Shown here in pieces: positions 7,716 to 17,771 of a stretch of DNA of 64,000 bases; within the stretch, counting starts at the first letter, position 1; the number at the start of each line of letters is the position of its first letter. The notes beneath the pieces were generated by a model that saw nothing but the letters and a program-made list of their open reading frames with translations, was not told the DNA's origin and did no database searches. This DNA is from Phycisphaeraceae bacterium (GTDB lineage: Bacteria; Planctomycetota; Phycisphaerae; Phycisphaerales; SM1A02): assembly GCA_004213555.1 (NCBI GenBank), contig SHAP01000004.1:159254-223253 (forward strand), read 5' to 3'. The position numbers were made by a program, and so were the translations under genes.

Positions 7716-10700
7716 TTACGAACTTTCGGCAGACCTTGGAAGTTTGACGACTTCGCCTCGCTCAAAGAAAAGCAAGAGGCAATGCACTTTTGAATGGGGC
7801 AAACCCCACCGTGCCTCAACCACCTTGGCGTAAGCATGGAGTTGAGGCGTGTAATGAGCGACTCTGGTCTGGAACGCGGAGTCGTCCAAACCGATGGCTC
7901 CACTCTTGTGGTCGATCACCCACGCCTCGACCACATCGTCGCCTTCACGGCGCAACACCAGGCGGTCCAGCCGACCTCGTACGACGCGGCCCTGTTCATC
8001 GCGGGTGAGGACTGGGAACTCATTGCGGACGTCAAGATCTTCCTTGGCGGCACCGTGCGCGGTTGGAAGAAAAGTGTCCCGAATCTGGGTGAGTTTCATG
8101 GCGGCCGAGAACGCTGTATTGGCTTCGGTCCATGTCGCGTCGGTAATGGTGCGACCAAGGTCACGTTCGACGGTCCGCCGAGCCTGGTGAAGTTGCTCGG
8201 CGGTTGGATCGGCAGCATCGGCCCATTCGACCTGACGGAACCGTTCATGGAGCACCGTGCCTCGAGCTAAAATTTCGACGGGTCGAGATTGAAGAAGCGC
8301 TGACCAATCGGAAGATTCATCTTGTTGACTCGCCGACGCCGCGCTAAAAATCCCACGTCGTGGTGTTCGAGACAAACTTGGGGCCGTTTGGGAAGGGACT
8401 TTGGTGCGAAATTTTTGACTTGAGATTTTGGTCAAACTGGTGGCTCGGTTCTCTGGCGACTCCGACGTATGAATGGTGCACTCACCTTGATCACCAAGAG
8501 CCCAAACGACTCCGTGCGAAACTTCGCCCTCAGCCCACACGTCCCCCAAGGACTCGTAAGCACGAGAGAGCAAACCGCCAAGCTTGTTCTTTTTTGTTGG
8601 CGGAGTGGGGCCACAAGCACCAAACACACAATGAACCGCAGAGACGGCACGTGTCAGAGCGACATAGGCTTCCGACATGCAGTCGATGCAATCTCGCACT
8701 CTGTTCTCTGCGGCCGCCACATGGATCGCAGGGAACCACTGTCGACGAATGTCTTTTTTGACTCCTGGAACCACGGCTTGTGGCCCATCGGCAACATTTG
8801 GGGTGTAGCCAACAAAGTTGGCCATACGGTCTGCCTCTTGCAAAGGCAGTTGATCCGCACCCATCAAAATCACTTCTTCAAATCCCAAACCTTTGGCCCC
8901 ATGAATGGTCATCAGCCGAATCCGAGCTGATGATGCTTTGGAGAGTTTCTGGCGAGACACGGCATCGACAAATTTCAACGGACGTGGCAGAGCCAAGTCC
9001 TTGAACGTTCGCGCCATTTGCACCAAGTCCCGCAGCCGAGAACGCTCCACCGCTGAAAGCTCGATGGCATTCTTTAAAATTGCTTCTCGAAGATCGATAA
9101 TGAACCCGTCGGCTCCACGTTGCACCAAAAGCGTGCGGACCGCAGAGGCGATTGACCGCCTCACCGTGGATCGTTCCTGCGTCGACAGCTGCTCAGGAAG
9201 GTCAATTGGAAGACCAGGGAGTACGGCCCGTATCGCATGCAGGAATGTCCCTCGGGTGATGAGGTAATGGGCGAAGCTGTCTCCGGAAAAGTCAGCAAGT
9301 CGAAAGAGGGCCAGAATCTGCTGCACACACAACGCATCGAGAAGTGAAGATCGACCTTCCATGCTTGCGGCAAGACCATGCTCCTTGCACAACAAAAACA
9401 CTTCAGCCAATTCTGCATTGGTACTGGCCAACACCCCAATCTCGACATCAGGTCGCCGTGCACGTCGATCCAAAATACGATCCACAACACATTGGGCCTG
9501 ATCGATCCGACGGTCACCGGTAACTTCGTTCGCAAGGGCGACCGTCACCAAACCCGGCTTCTCGGAATGGGCGGATTCGTGATCCTGCTCCCATCCCGCC
9601 AACCACCGATTTGACGCTCTTGGAACAACCGCAGCCTTTGCTTCATTCGGCCAAGGGGTGGTTGAAAACGGTGCTGGCAGGTGGGCAACCACAGGTTCAG
9701 TGTCAATGGCCTCAGCATGAGTCTGGAGCACGCTGAATGTGCGGTTGACGAAATCCATGAGGACCGGTGCGGAGCGGTAACTTTTGGCCAACGACTCCCG
9801 ATTCAGCTGCGGGAAAGCATGAGCCACCTCATGGATCAACTCTGGGGCACCGCCTCGCCATCCGTAAATGGACTGCTTGGGATCACCAACCAAAAAGAAA
9901 TTCCGATGATCCTCAGTGGAGCTGTTCAAGACTTCAGACATAAACCGAAAGAGGAGGCGATATTGGACCAGCGAGGTGTCTTGAAATTCGTCAAGAGCGA
10001 GATCATGGATCTGACAATCGAGTCGGTACTGCAACCAGTCCCAAGACTGGTCGTGTGCCTCTTGGAGGGTGACGAGTCGGTGCACAAGGTCAGAGAAGGT
10101 GTAGACACCCCTCTCTTCCTGTACTTCCCAACACGCCTCGTCTAGGTTTTTCAAGAAAGAAGCAATCAACAAGAGTCGCTCACGCTGTTCAAATTCAATG
10201 GTGGCCAACGCGTGATCCTTGGCCGCAGTCAGCGCTTCCACCCAAGCAGGTGGTGCAATCTTTCGAGAAAACTTTCGATCTGAGGCGGGGAGAGAAGGAT
10301 CTGTCAGATTCTGGACCAACGTTTGGGTCAAAAATGTTGTCCAATCTCCTCCGGAAAAAAGATCTATGGATTTGGACTTGGCTTTTTTCCAGCCTGTATC
10401 TTCAGTCTTCTGATCGCTCTTCAGCGGAACACTTAAATTTTCAAGACGTGTTACCAGTTTGGAAAAGTCATGCTCCTCCAAAGGATCAGCTTCGATGGTT
10501 GAATATGTTCCGCCGGCAACCCAAGCTTCTGGCCCCCTGCCCAGTTCAACCATCCGGTACTCACTCAAGATGCTGCTGTCATTTTTATCTGGATTTCCCA
10601 ACAGCACGCTTTCGAGTTGGGTCAGTACGCTTGATTTGGGCATTCCATCCTGAACCAATTTCTTGATCAACTCCGGATCGGTGTGCTCAAGCACTCGCCC

Positions 10701-11156
10701 GAGTGCTTCCAAACGTGCTTCCGCAACTTCTCCAGGTTCACCAACGCGCCAACCCTCTGGAAAACCGACATCACTGCCATAGGCTCGGACCAGCCGATTC
10801 ACAAATCCATCAATGGTCGTGACCTGAAGCCGCGAGATGTTCCGGGCCAGGTCTTTTATGACACAGTCCAAATGCTCTTGACTCGGGGAACCGAGCGCCT
10901 TGAATTCTGCTGAGTCTGGATTCTTTCTTGCCGTTACCAAACGCTCGACGATCGATTCAAGAATCTCTCGGGCGGCTTTTCGAGTAAACGTCAATGCAAG
11001 TATGCGGTCTGAGTCGACCCGGCCGGTACGGGCAAGATTGCCCAAACACCAACGTGCAAATTCCGAGGAAAGCGACCATGTCTTCCCACTGCCGGCGTTG
11101 GCAATAATCATTTTCTGGGTAGGCGGGTCAGGTTGTTGAGGTTGAAAATCCATCAC
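7716..11156 (-). CDS. addA: AddA-type helicase-nuclease (UvrD/Rep superfamily 1)
   Basis: ATP-dependent DNA helicase with a C-terminal nuclease, working with the adjacent AddB in double-strand-break end resection. Walker A ANAGSGKT lies at residues 19-26. Superfamily-1 motifs follow: LALTFTRKAA (Ia), ALDEFQDTS (II), VGDPKQSIYGWRGG (III), SYRSAPVLMDFV (IV), TIHGAKGLGFEEVI (V) and EAYVALTRA (VI). A PD-(D/E)xK nuclease domain closes the 1146 residues, with RLDRLVLRR and WVIDHKSG. The start codon overlaps the addB stop (GTGATG: GTG at 11156 or ATG at 11153). It is co-transcribed behind addB. Confidence 0.92.
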   Translation of the reverse strand: MMDFQPQQPDPPTQKMIIANAGSGKTWSLSSEFARWCLGNLARTGRVDSDRILALTFTRKAAREILESIVERLVTARKNPDSAEFKALGSPSQEHLDCVIKDLARNISRLQVTTIDGFVNRLVRAYGSDVGFPEGWRVGEPGEVAEARLEALGRVLEHTDPELIKKLVQDGMPKSSVLTQLESVLLGNPDKNDSSILSEYRMVELGRGPEAWVAGGTYSTIEADPLEEHDFSKLVTRLENLSVPLKSDQKTEDTGWKKAKSKSIDLFSGGDWTTFLTQTLVQNLTDPSLPASDRKFSRKIAPPAWVEALTAAKDHALATIEFEQRERLLLIASFLKNLDEACWEVQEERGVYTFSDLVHRLVTLQEAHDQSWDWLQYRLDCQIHDLALDEFQDTSLVQYRLLFRFMSEVLNSSTEDHRNFFLVGDPKQSIYGWRGGAPELIHEVAHAFPQLNRESLAKSYRSAPVLMDFVNRTFSVLQTHAEAIDTEPVVAHLPAPFSTTPWPNEAKAAVVPRASNRWLAGWEQDHESAHSEKPGLVTVALANEVTGDRRIDQAQCVVDRILDRRARRPDVEIGVLASTNAELAEVFLLCKEHGLAASMEGRSSLLDALCVQQILALFRLADFSGDSFAHYLITRGTFLHAIRAVLPGLPIDLPEQLSTQERSTVRRSIASAVRTLLVQRGADGFIIDLREAILKNAIELSAVERSRLRDLVQMARTFKDLALPRPLKFVDAVSRQKLSKASSARIRLMTIHGAKGLGFEEVILMGADQLPLQEADRMANFVGYTPNVADGPQAVVPGVKKDIRRQWFPAIHVAAAENRVRDCIDCMSEAYVALTRAVSAVHCVFGACGPTPPTKKNKLGGLLSRAYESLGDVWAEGEVSHGVVWALGDQGECTIHTSESPENRATSLTKISSQKFRTKVPSQTAPSLSRTPRRGIFSAASASQQDESSDWSALLQSRPVEILARGTVLHERFRQVEWADAADPTAEQLHQARRTVERDLGRTITDATWTEANTAFSAAMKLTQIRDTFLPTAHGAAKEDLDVRNEFPVLTRDEQGRVVRGRLDRLVLRREGDDVVEAWVIDHKSGAIGLDDSAFQTRVAHYTPQLHAYAKVVEARWGLPHSKVHCLLLFFERGEVVKLPRSAESS

Positions 11157-13987
11157 TCCAACTCCTCGTCCTCAGCATCCACGCTTCGAAGCCCGTTCCC
11201 CCAGAGCACCCCAAAGCGATCATCGTCGTAGGCACCCTGATCTTCCAACTCCGCATCTGTGAGCGGACTCGTGACCAACGCAGAAAGACGACGCAAGATC
11301 TCATCGACGCATTTGTTGGCCAGGTCAAAATCGGAAAGGTCCCAAACTAGGGGGTCCACTCTGGTTTTTTTCAGGTGTTGAGGAAGCAGGATGTATCCAA
11401 CGTCAACCTCGCCGGTCCCATCTTCCAGGAGCCTCTGTCGATACAGCGGAAGCTGGAGGTCGTGCCAGCGTATCTCCCCGTCTTTCAACACAGTCCGGTG
11501 AGCCTTTTCGGCCGTCTTTGATCCATCATTTCCAGTTTTGTAGTCATATGCGTACCGCCGTCCATCGAGATGTCGATCCACACGATCAATCTGTCCCGTC
11601 ACAACAATCTCGGGCGTTACCTCACGGATCAAAGGGTCAATTGTTGGAGGTGCGCTGGGGTGATTGGATTTCCGATCCGTAAAGTGCAACTCAACATGTT
11701 CGATGTGCCAACCGGCAGCGACCAGGTTCTCTTGGTGAACAGAGAACGCTTTCAAGCGGGCTTGAGCAATCTCAACTTGCAGCTGGAGTGCTGGAGGACG
11801 CTTCTTTCCGAACATGTCGTCCACGTACGCCATGAGATGTGACTTCATCCCGGCGTAAATCGAGCTGGCAGACTCTGTAGGCCCATTGGTGATTTCTTCA
11901 CGACCCCAACGTTCCAATGCTCCGTGGATCAAATTTCCAAACCCCATCGCATCAAGCTCGGCCCGCCACGGTGTGATGGTTTGGTCCAGACGGAGCTTTT
12001 TCAAAACAAACCGAAGTGGTGAATCCAACCATGCGCTAAACTCAGTCACGGAAACGCGATCAACCTTGGGGAGTACAGCGGGGACCATGGGAAAGTCGAC
12101 CGCTGGAGCATCTGCATTTGGTTGTTCGCCCAGCTCCTCAACCCGCATGCTTTGATCAAGGTCGTCGCACAGCAGCCTCGGCAGGCGATCCACTGTTTCT
12201 GGCAGGTCGGGGAGCAACAGTCGACTCGGCAACAAACGGTCGCCTTGGGAGGACTCCCGAGCCACGACGTAGTGCACCAGATTTCCCGTACACCGAGACG
12301 ACTCGAGCAACCACATCAACCACGCATCCCGCGCGGTTCGGGTTCTCTGGCATGAAAGACCACACTGCTGTCGGAGTGAATCTGGAAGCAACGGCTCAGG
12401 GGATGGCAGTTGTGGAATCATGGTCTCGTTCATACCAACCACAATTCGAAGCGGAGCCGGATCGAAAGCAGATTCCATCCAACCAACAATCTCAACCGAA
12501 GTGTCTTCAGGGTTGGGGGTCAATGTTTCACTGCTGAGCGATCGAAGCATCATCTTCAGCAGGTCGCCAGCCGGAACGGCCTGGATCAGGTCGCCTGGCG
12601 CGCTGCGAAACTCTTCAAGGAATTTCTGAATTGAAGCTGCAACTTCCCTGCTCTCTCCGCGGGATCGCTCTGGGAGGCCTTGATCCAAAAAGTGGCAAGA
12701 AATATCGACAATTGCATCCGCAGCGGCAAGCCCGACAGAACGACGCAGTGGTTGAAGAATCTTCTCGACCCGTACGCAGAGTTCCCTCACTGATTTCGGT
12801 GTGTCCGCTCTACCGCCCATTTTGTCATCCTCAAGATGAATGCCGACACACAAACGGCGACTTCTGTCAACGTCCTCAAGGACACGCTCTTCAGCTTGAA
12901 CAGCGCTGGCAAACCCAGGAATTCGCAGAGCATCTTCAACTTCCGACCAACCTCCTCCAAGAAGAGCCAAAGTGGCGTGCAAGAGTCGACCCAGCGCACC
13001 ATCCAGTTGCAAACCCGCATTCGAAACCCGGGCGGGGACTCCAAGTTCGGGAAGAATGGATTGCAAACTGGCTTCCAGATCAGCATCTGGGCAAACAAGT
13101 GTCAAATCACTTGTTCTTTCGACCTCAGACTGTTTGACGATTCCCGCAACCAGGGCCCCAACGTCTTGTGGCCCATCTGCAACATGAATACTGGCATCGG
13201 ACAACTGGATGTGGGGTGCAGACCACCCTTCTGGATCCGGTCCTCGGAATGGTTCAACTGCTTCAGGAAGTGCCCCGGCGGGGACCACACGATCGATGCG
13301 CAAACCAAGTTGATCCAATGCCTCAAGAAAGGCCGTGCGCAAAGGGGATGATTCCCCATCCACCAACACAACCCGGCTGTACCAACCCTGAGAGACGTCA
13401 CGCTGAACAACCGACTGCACCCGCTGGCATTGCGGGCATTGCAACCCGAGTGCTTCCATCCTCTCGGCCCGCGCTCTTTGCCAACACAAGAGCACTTCCC
13501 AGCGGCGCCGCTCTTCGCCGCCGGCCACCCCCTCGGGAATCATGTCCAGGATGTTTTCAAAATCCACCATCGCTTCACATGCGTCTGCATGCAATTGGGC
13601 CATTCGTCGAATCAGGGCATCCCGTCCGGTTTCAGTGGCATTGGGACCTTCGACAATTTCTCTCTGGGATGGATCGAGATCCATCCAAACTTGCCGGTCG
13701 ACCAACTCGAGGGCTACCGGCGAGGCTGGGAGTCCGGTCGGTCGAACAAATTGGTCGATCATCCTTCCCGGAGTACTGATTTCTGGTGGTACCACCATTA
13801 CCCCTCGCTGCTCGGCGGCATCCAGCAAAAAGTGCTCAAACAAACGTCGCGCACGCTTGGTGGGCAGGACGACCAACATGGACTCGAGGTTGACTTCCTG
13901 CTGGACAACTTCCGCCTCAGCCAGAAGATGTTCAGCCAATCCCTTCAAGATCGGGTGCACTTCGATGGGCATCAATTGGCACGGCAT
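11153..13987 (-). CDS. addB: AddB-type nuclease/inactivated helicase subunit
   Basis: Partner of AddA in break resection. The 944-residue protein has an N-terminal degenerate helicase-like region (MLVVLPTKRARRLFEHFLLD) and helicase relics such as VEIVGWMESAFDPAPLRIVVGMNE. A C-terminal PD-(D/E)xK nuclease contains FGNLIHGALERWG, ITGQ-like VVTGQIDRVDR, YAYDYKTG and LQLPLYRQRLL. No cysteine cluster surrounds the nuclease domain, so the iron-sulfur staple of Bacillus AddB is not evident. The first Walker A motif is also absent, as expected for a non-helicase subunit. It precedes addA with overlapping stop and start. The promoter is presumably in the 78 bases before it. Confidence 0.82.
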   Translation of the reverse strand: MPCQLMPIEVHPILKGLAEHLLAEAEVVQQEVNLESMLVVLPTKRARRLFEHFLLDAAEQRGVMVVPPEISTPGRMIDQFVRPTGLPASPVALELVDRQVWMDLDPSQREIVEGPNATETGRDALIRRMAQLHADACEAMVDFENILDMIPEGVAGGEERRRWEVLLCWQRARAERMEALGLQCPQCQRVQSVVQRDVSQGWYSRVVLVDGESSPLRTAFLEALDQLGLRIDRVVPAGALPEAVEPFRGPDPEGWSAPHIQLSDASIHVADGPQDVGALVAGIVKQSEVERTSDLTLVCPDADLEASLQSILPELGVPARVSNAGLQLDGALGRLLHATLALLGGGWSEVEDALRIPGFASAVQAEERVLEDVDRSRRLCVGIHLEDDKMGGRADTPKSVRELCVRVEKILQPLRRSVGLAAADAIVDISCHFLDQGLPERSRGESREVAASIQKFLEEFRSAPGDLIQAVPAGDLLKMMLRSLSSETLTPNPEDTSVEIVGWMESAFDPAPLRIVVGMNETMIPQLPSPEPLLPDSLRQQCGLSCQRTRTARDAWLMWLLESSRCTGNLVHYVVARESSQGDRLLPSRLLLPDLPETVDRLPRLLCDDLDQSMRVEELGEQPNADAPAVDFPMVPAVLPKVDRVSVTEFSAWLDSPLRFVLKKLRLDQTITPWRAELDAMGFGNLIHGALERWGREEITNGPTESASSIYAGMKSHLMAYVDDMFGKKRPPALQLQVEIAQARLKAFSVHQENLVAAGWHIEHVELHFTDRKSNHPSAPPTIDPLIREVTPEIVVTGQIDRVDRHLDGRRYAYDYKTGNDGSKTAEKAHRTVLKDGEIRWHDLQLPLYRQRLLEDGTGEVDVGYILLPQHLKKTRVDPLVWDLSDFDLANKCVDEILRRLSALVTSPLTDAELEDQGAYDDDRFGVLWGNGLRSVDAEDEELE

Positions 13988-14065
13988 GAATGGTCGTTAT
14001 ACGACCACCCGGGTCAACCGTCGATCGAGTTGTTCAAAAAAAGAACCAGACTCTGACGAAATGTG

Positions 14066-16909
14066 TCAGCAAGGTCCGAAGCTGGACAGGACCTCGAGAA
14101 GATCAGCAAAGTCGACCGTCCCTTCTCCCGTCAAATCTTCTGGGCAGGCATCGCAGACGCCCCAGCTGGAAAGCACCCTGACGACATCGGCAAAGCCCAC
14201 ATCGCCGTCACCATCCAAGTCGGCTGGACAGGGCACCGGCACACTGGTCGGATCACGAGGATCGCTGCCCGCCAGCCACTCGTCGTGGTTCAGGACGCCG
14301 TCGCCATCGCGGTCCATCACCAATCGAATCGCATGCCCGGCCGGGGCCATGGTGACCACCGCCGTGGTGCCCTCCGGTCGATTCAACAACTCAGAAATGG
14401 TCATGGTTTGGCCCGCGCCATCAAGCAAAATGGTTTCGCCCGAAAGCACCCCACCGCGGGCTCGGCCATTGATTTCAATCGTGGCCATCAGCTCAACCCG
14501 TTCCGAGTCGGCGGCCGCCGATGACAACGCACTGAGCTTGGCCAATGCTTCTGATGAGGCCGCGCCTGACCATGCCACCTGACGACCCACACCCGCATGG
14601 GTGTCCAATCCGGGATCCACCACGTTGTCGAATGGATTGTCAGCGTTCCACCCAGGGAAATCCGATCCCGAAAAAGCAAACATCATGGCCAGCACATCCG
14701 AAAGTTTTTGCGCGGTACCAAGATCAAACAACGGTTCGGCAAAGAACCGCACCAAAGTATCTATGGAGCCGTCATGGAGGTACCCAAACCCAGAAGTGTT
14801 CTCCAGTGATTCCAGATCAAATCCGGTCTTCTTGTACATGTTCCGCAACTGGGGAACCTTGAAGTGTCTCTGGGTGGATCCGTCCACACTCACCACCGCA
14901 TGGTGACGCTCTTGATTGGGCCCCAGAGGAATAGGATCAACCCCGGGAGGCGAGATCCGAAGCACCCGGTCAGGCCCCATGCCCGTGGGCAGGGCGTGGC
15001 ATGTCACACAACTGAATGGATCATCAGTGATTTCTGAGGTGTAAATTTCAAGGCCGCGAAGCGCATTGCCATTGGGCATGGCGGAGCCCGCTGGTGCGTA
15101 GCGGCCGGTCCCCGGAAATGGGATTTCCAAATCTGTGGGCAGCGTGTTGTCGGCGTTTCGGTAGGGGTTGGGTGGGAATCGAACGGTGGCCAAGAAAGTT
15201 CGCATCTCACCCATGTCGATGGGATTCAAAGGCTCGTCCCCGCCAAGAAGCTCATGGAATGCACCATCAAAGGCTTCGATGGACAACCGATCACCTCGCC
15301 AGTGCAACGGTTCTTTCCCGATCAGATCCTGCATGGTCTGGGTGGTCATCGGACCCTTCATGGGATGAAAATCTGGACAGTCCGGACCGAACTGCTCCAC
15401 CCCCATGTTGCAGTTCACGTCGATGGGCTGCATGGATCCGCCTGGGTTGCCAAGATCCCACGCCAAACGATCCATTCGAGAATCAATGTGGCATGTCGCA
15501 CATGAGACCTCACCTCGGGCCGAGTGGAGATGGGTGTCGTACATGTGCGCACGACCTTGTTGGACTTCATCAGGAACGGGGTCAAAAAGTGAAACAACGG
15601 CCGACACCTCACGCTCGGCTCGATCCACCACGGCCAGCGTGCCTTCAAAATGATTGTGAACGAAGGCCACGTCGTCGTTCAACGCCAAGCCAGTGGACCC
15701 AAAGCCAACCGGTATGGGATCCCCAATTCGTTGGCCCAAGGCATCCACCACCAAGACGTTGTTGGAACCCTTTGATGCGATCCAAGCCTCCTCACCGGTT
15801 GATGAGAACGCAATCGCGCGGGGGTCGCCGACCGACTTGGCCCGTTCGGCCGGAGGAAGGGTGTGAACACCCTCAGTGTGGGGGTTCAGATTCACAACCG
15901 TCTCTTCCGATCCCCATCGCGCCAAACGAACCTCGGCGAAGACGCCTTCGAGCACCGGCTCAAATCGAATTTCGTTGAAAGACTCAATGCCAATGGCCAC
16001 CGGGTCCCCGCTGTTTGGATGCACCGCCACTCCGGTAACCACCGACAACGCGCCCCCGACATAAGAAACCTCGTTGTTGTTGAAGGTGTCTACCACAGCA
16101 AGATCGTGATCCAGAAGATTCCAGCCGGCGGGCCGGCCACTCCGCCATGATTGAGGGCCACTCACAAAGTCAGACCAATCGGTGCCGTTGTCATCGACCC
16201 AGCGCCCGTCGGAAAGCCCTCGGACAATCAACCCCACTCGGGGAGGGGTCGGTTGACCCGCGGGGCGGGAAGGCATGAAGCCGTTGCCCGCATTGGGTGG
16301 AGGATTTTGTCCCCCGTACGGTGTCGCGGCATCGGAGACAACATTGGGAGGTGTACTTCCGTTGAAATCCCCCCCGCCTGCGAGAACCGTGGTGCGGTTG
16401 CCCGAACACAAGAACGCGGCGTACACAAATTGCCCGCTGGGATCCACCGCCAATGCTTTGGGTTCTTCACCCCGAAGATCGATTCGGCCCGGAGCCGTAT
16501 CAAGATTGCTTGGGTCAAACACCAGCAAACACTCATCGGTCGAACATGAGACATAGGCCCGCTCGGGGCTTCCCGCAAAGACGACATCACCTGGTTCATC
16601 GAGTACTGGCAAAACCGCAGTGGTGACCCGACGATCAAGGTCGATCACCGACACCGAATCAGACACATGGTTGACCACCCAGGCTTCACGGCTGCCGGGT
16701 CGTACCCGAACGGAAACAGGGTCAAGTCCGACGGAAACGGCATCCAACCACACCGGTGGTGTGGTAGCCGAAAAAATTTCCAAAGTCGCCTGGGCCACAT
16801 TGCAGACAAGCACTTCACCAGCATCTGTCAGAGCAACCGAATGAACTGGGGCCGATTCCCAGTTTGGAAATGGATCTGCAACAAGAAGCAATGAAAGCAG
16901 AGCTGACAT
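14066..16909 (-). CDS. Exported YVTN-type beta-propeller/di-haem cytochrome peroxidase-like protein with dockerin-like tail
   Basis: A signal peptide (MSALLSLLLVADPF) leads a seven-bladed-type propeller region, with repeated patterns such as VWVVNHVSDSVSVIDLD and AWIASKGSNNVLVVDALG over about residues 20-450. Two c-type haem motifs follow, CATCH near residue 466 and CVTCH near 631, in a MauG/cytochrome-c-peroxidase-like context (RGLEIYTSE, FKVPQLRNMYKK). The tail at about 895-947 has two EF-hand/dockerin-like units (DLDGDGDVGFADVVRVL and DLTGEGTVDFADLLEVL) with paired cysteines. It is probably a periplasmic or surface redox or oxidase enzyme; the substrate is unknown. ATG 16909 is preferred over TTG 16918 because it starts the signal peptide directly. 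Confidence 0.8.
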   Translation of the reverse strand: MSALLSLLLVADPFPNWESAPVHSVALTDAGEVLVCNVAQATLEIFSATTPPVWLDAVSVGLDPVSVRVRPGSREAWVVNHVSDSVSVIDLDRRVTTAVLPVLDEPGDVVFAGSPERAYVSCSTDECLLVFDPSNLDTAPGRIDLRGEEPKALAVDPSGQFVYAAFLCSGNRTTVLAGGGDFNGSTPPNVVSDAATPYGGQNPPPNAGNGFMPSRPAGQPTPPRVGLIVRGLSDGRWVDDNGTDWSDFVSGPQSWRSGRPAGWNLLDHDLAVVDTFNNNEVSYVGGALSVVTGVAVHPNSGDPVAIGIESFNEIRFEPVLEGVFAEVRLARWGSEETVVNLNPHTEGVHTLPPAERAKSVGDPRAIAFSSTGEEAWIASKGSNNVLVVDALGQRIGDPIPVGFGSTGLALNDDVAFVHNHFEGTLAVVDRAEREVSAVVSLFDPVPDEVQQGRAHMYDTHLHSARGEVSCATCHIDSRMDRLAWDLGNPGGSMQPIDVNCNMGVEQFGPDCPDFHPMKGPMTTQTMQDLIGKEPLHWRGDRLSIEAFDGAFHELLGGDEPLNPIDMGEMRTFLATVRFPPNPYRNADNTLPTDLEIPFPGTGRYAPAGSAMPNGNALRGLEIYTSEITDDPFSCVTCHALPTGMGPDRVLRISPPGVDPIPLGPNQERHHAVVSVDGSTQRHFKVPQLRNMYKKTGFDLESLENTSGFGYLHDGSIDTLVRFFAEPLFDLGTAQKLSDVLAMMFAFSGSDFPGWNADNPFDNVVDPGLDTHAGVGRQVAWSGAASSEALAKLSALSSAAADSERVELMATIEINGRARGGVLSGETILLDGAGQTMTISELLNRPEGTTAVVTMAPAGHAIRLVMDRDGDGVLNHDEWLAGSDPRDPTSVPVPCPADLDGDGDVGFADVVRVLSSWGVCDACPEDLTGEGTVDFADLLEVLSSFGPC

Positions 16910-16947
16910 GCCCCCCAATGTACGTCAGTTCAATCGGGAGAAATTCC

Positions 16948-17652
16948 CTATTTTCTGCTGGGAAGCTGAGGAACAAGCCAAGAAACAAAGCTTGGACGGC
17001 TTCGGGAAGACACCAACACGCGTCCCTGACCGCTGAATCGCATTACCACCCCTTCACCGCTCTTCATCGATCCTCCAATTTTGGACAGAATTCCGCCAGA
17101 ATTTTTGGTTGATATTGAAGGGGTGTAGTTCAAGGTCTCTTGCCAAGCCACCACGTGTCCATTGTCCACAATCAGCTCATCTTGACCATTCAATTCCACC
17201 TCAGTGATGGCACCGAAAGCTGAAACCGCCAAAGAACCAGTACCGGTGGCTTTCAAAATGAACAGGCCGCCGGTCCCGCCCAACAAAGCACCACTTAATT
17301 TTTGCCGTGAGGTCTTCAAGGTGATTTCATCGTCACAGGCCAAAAAGCCCCCGTCGCCCACAAACCAACATTCATTGGACATGTCAATCACACGGACCTC
17401 GCCTGGAACCGATGGTGCCAACCGAACGGTACCGGGTCCCTGCTCGGCAGAAATTTCTTGCATAAAGAATGACTCACCAGACAGGGCTTTCCGCATCAAT
17501 CCGTTCAGCATTCCGCCTCGGGCTTTGCCTTTGAGTTCAAGGGTCGAAGTCATGCTGGCCATGGCCCCTGATTCTGCATGAATCATGTCCCCTTGGGTGA
17601 GGTCAACGCGGAGGAATGGATCGGTGGAACCCTCGAGGACGAATCTTGCCAT
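16948..17652 (-). CDS. AIM24/TIGR00266 family protein
   Basis: Member of the AIM24 family, whose TRAP-like beta fold occurs across bacteria and in yeast mitochondria and whose biochemical function is not established. Family hallmarks are visible: IHAESGAMASMT, GLMRKALSGESFFMQ, VRLAPSVPGEVRVID, GFLACDDEI and GGLFILKATGTG, then FGAITEVEL and VDNGHVVAW. ATG 17652 (MARFVLEGS) is chosen because an upstream in-frame extension to 17757 is proline- and arginine-rich and not conserved-looking. The protein has 234 residues and no signal peptide. It is transcribed divergently from the KGNDFSN-repeat protein. Confidence 0.88.
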   Translation of the reverse strand: MARFVLEGSTDPFLRVDLTQGDMIHAESGAMASMTSTLELKGKARGGMLNGLMRKALSGESFFMQEISAEQGPGTVRLAPSVPGEVRVIDMSNECWFVGDGGFLACDDEITLKTSRQKLSGALLGGTGGLFILKATGTGSLAVSAFGAITEVELNGQDELIVDNGHVVAWQETLNYTPSISTKNSGGILSKIGGSMKSGEGVVMRFSGQGRVLVSSRSRPSFVSWLVPQLPSRK

Positions 17653-17771
17653 AGACGAAAGCCTACCGATTTTTTCTGAGTTCTTTGGCGGGTTGCTGGG
17701 ATTCCTTCCGCCACGTTTGGTGAAGGGGCGATCAACGCCCAATACACCCACATCCATAAGGAATATTTGTC

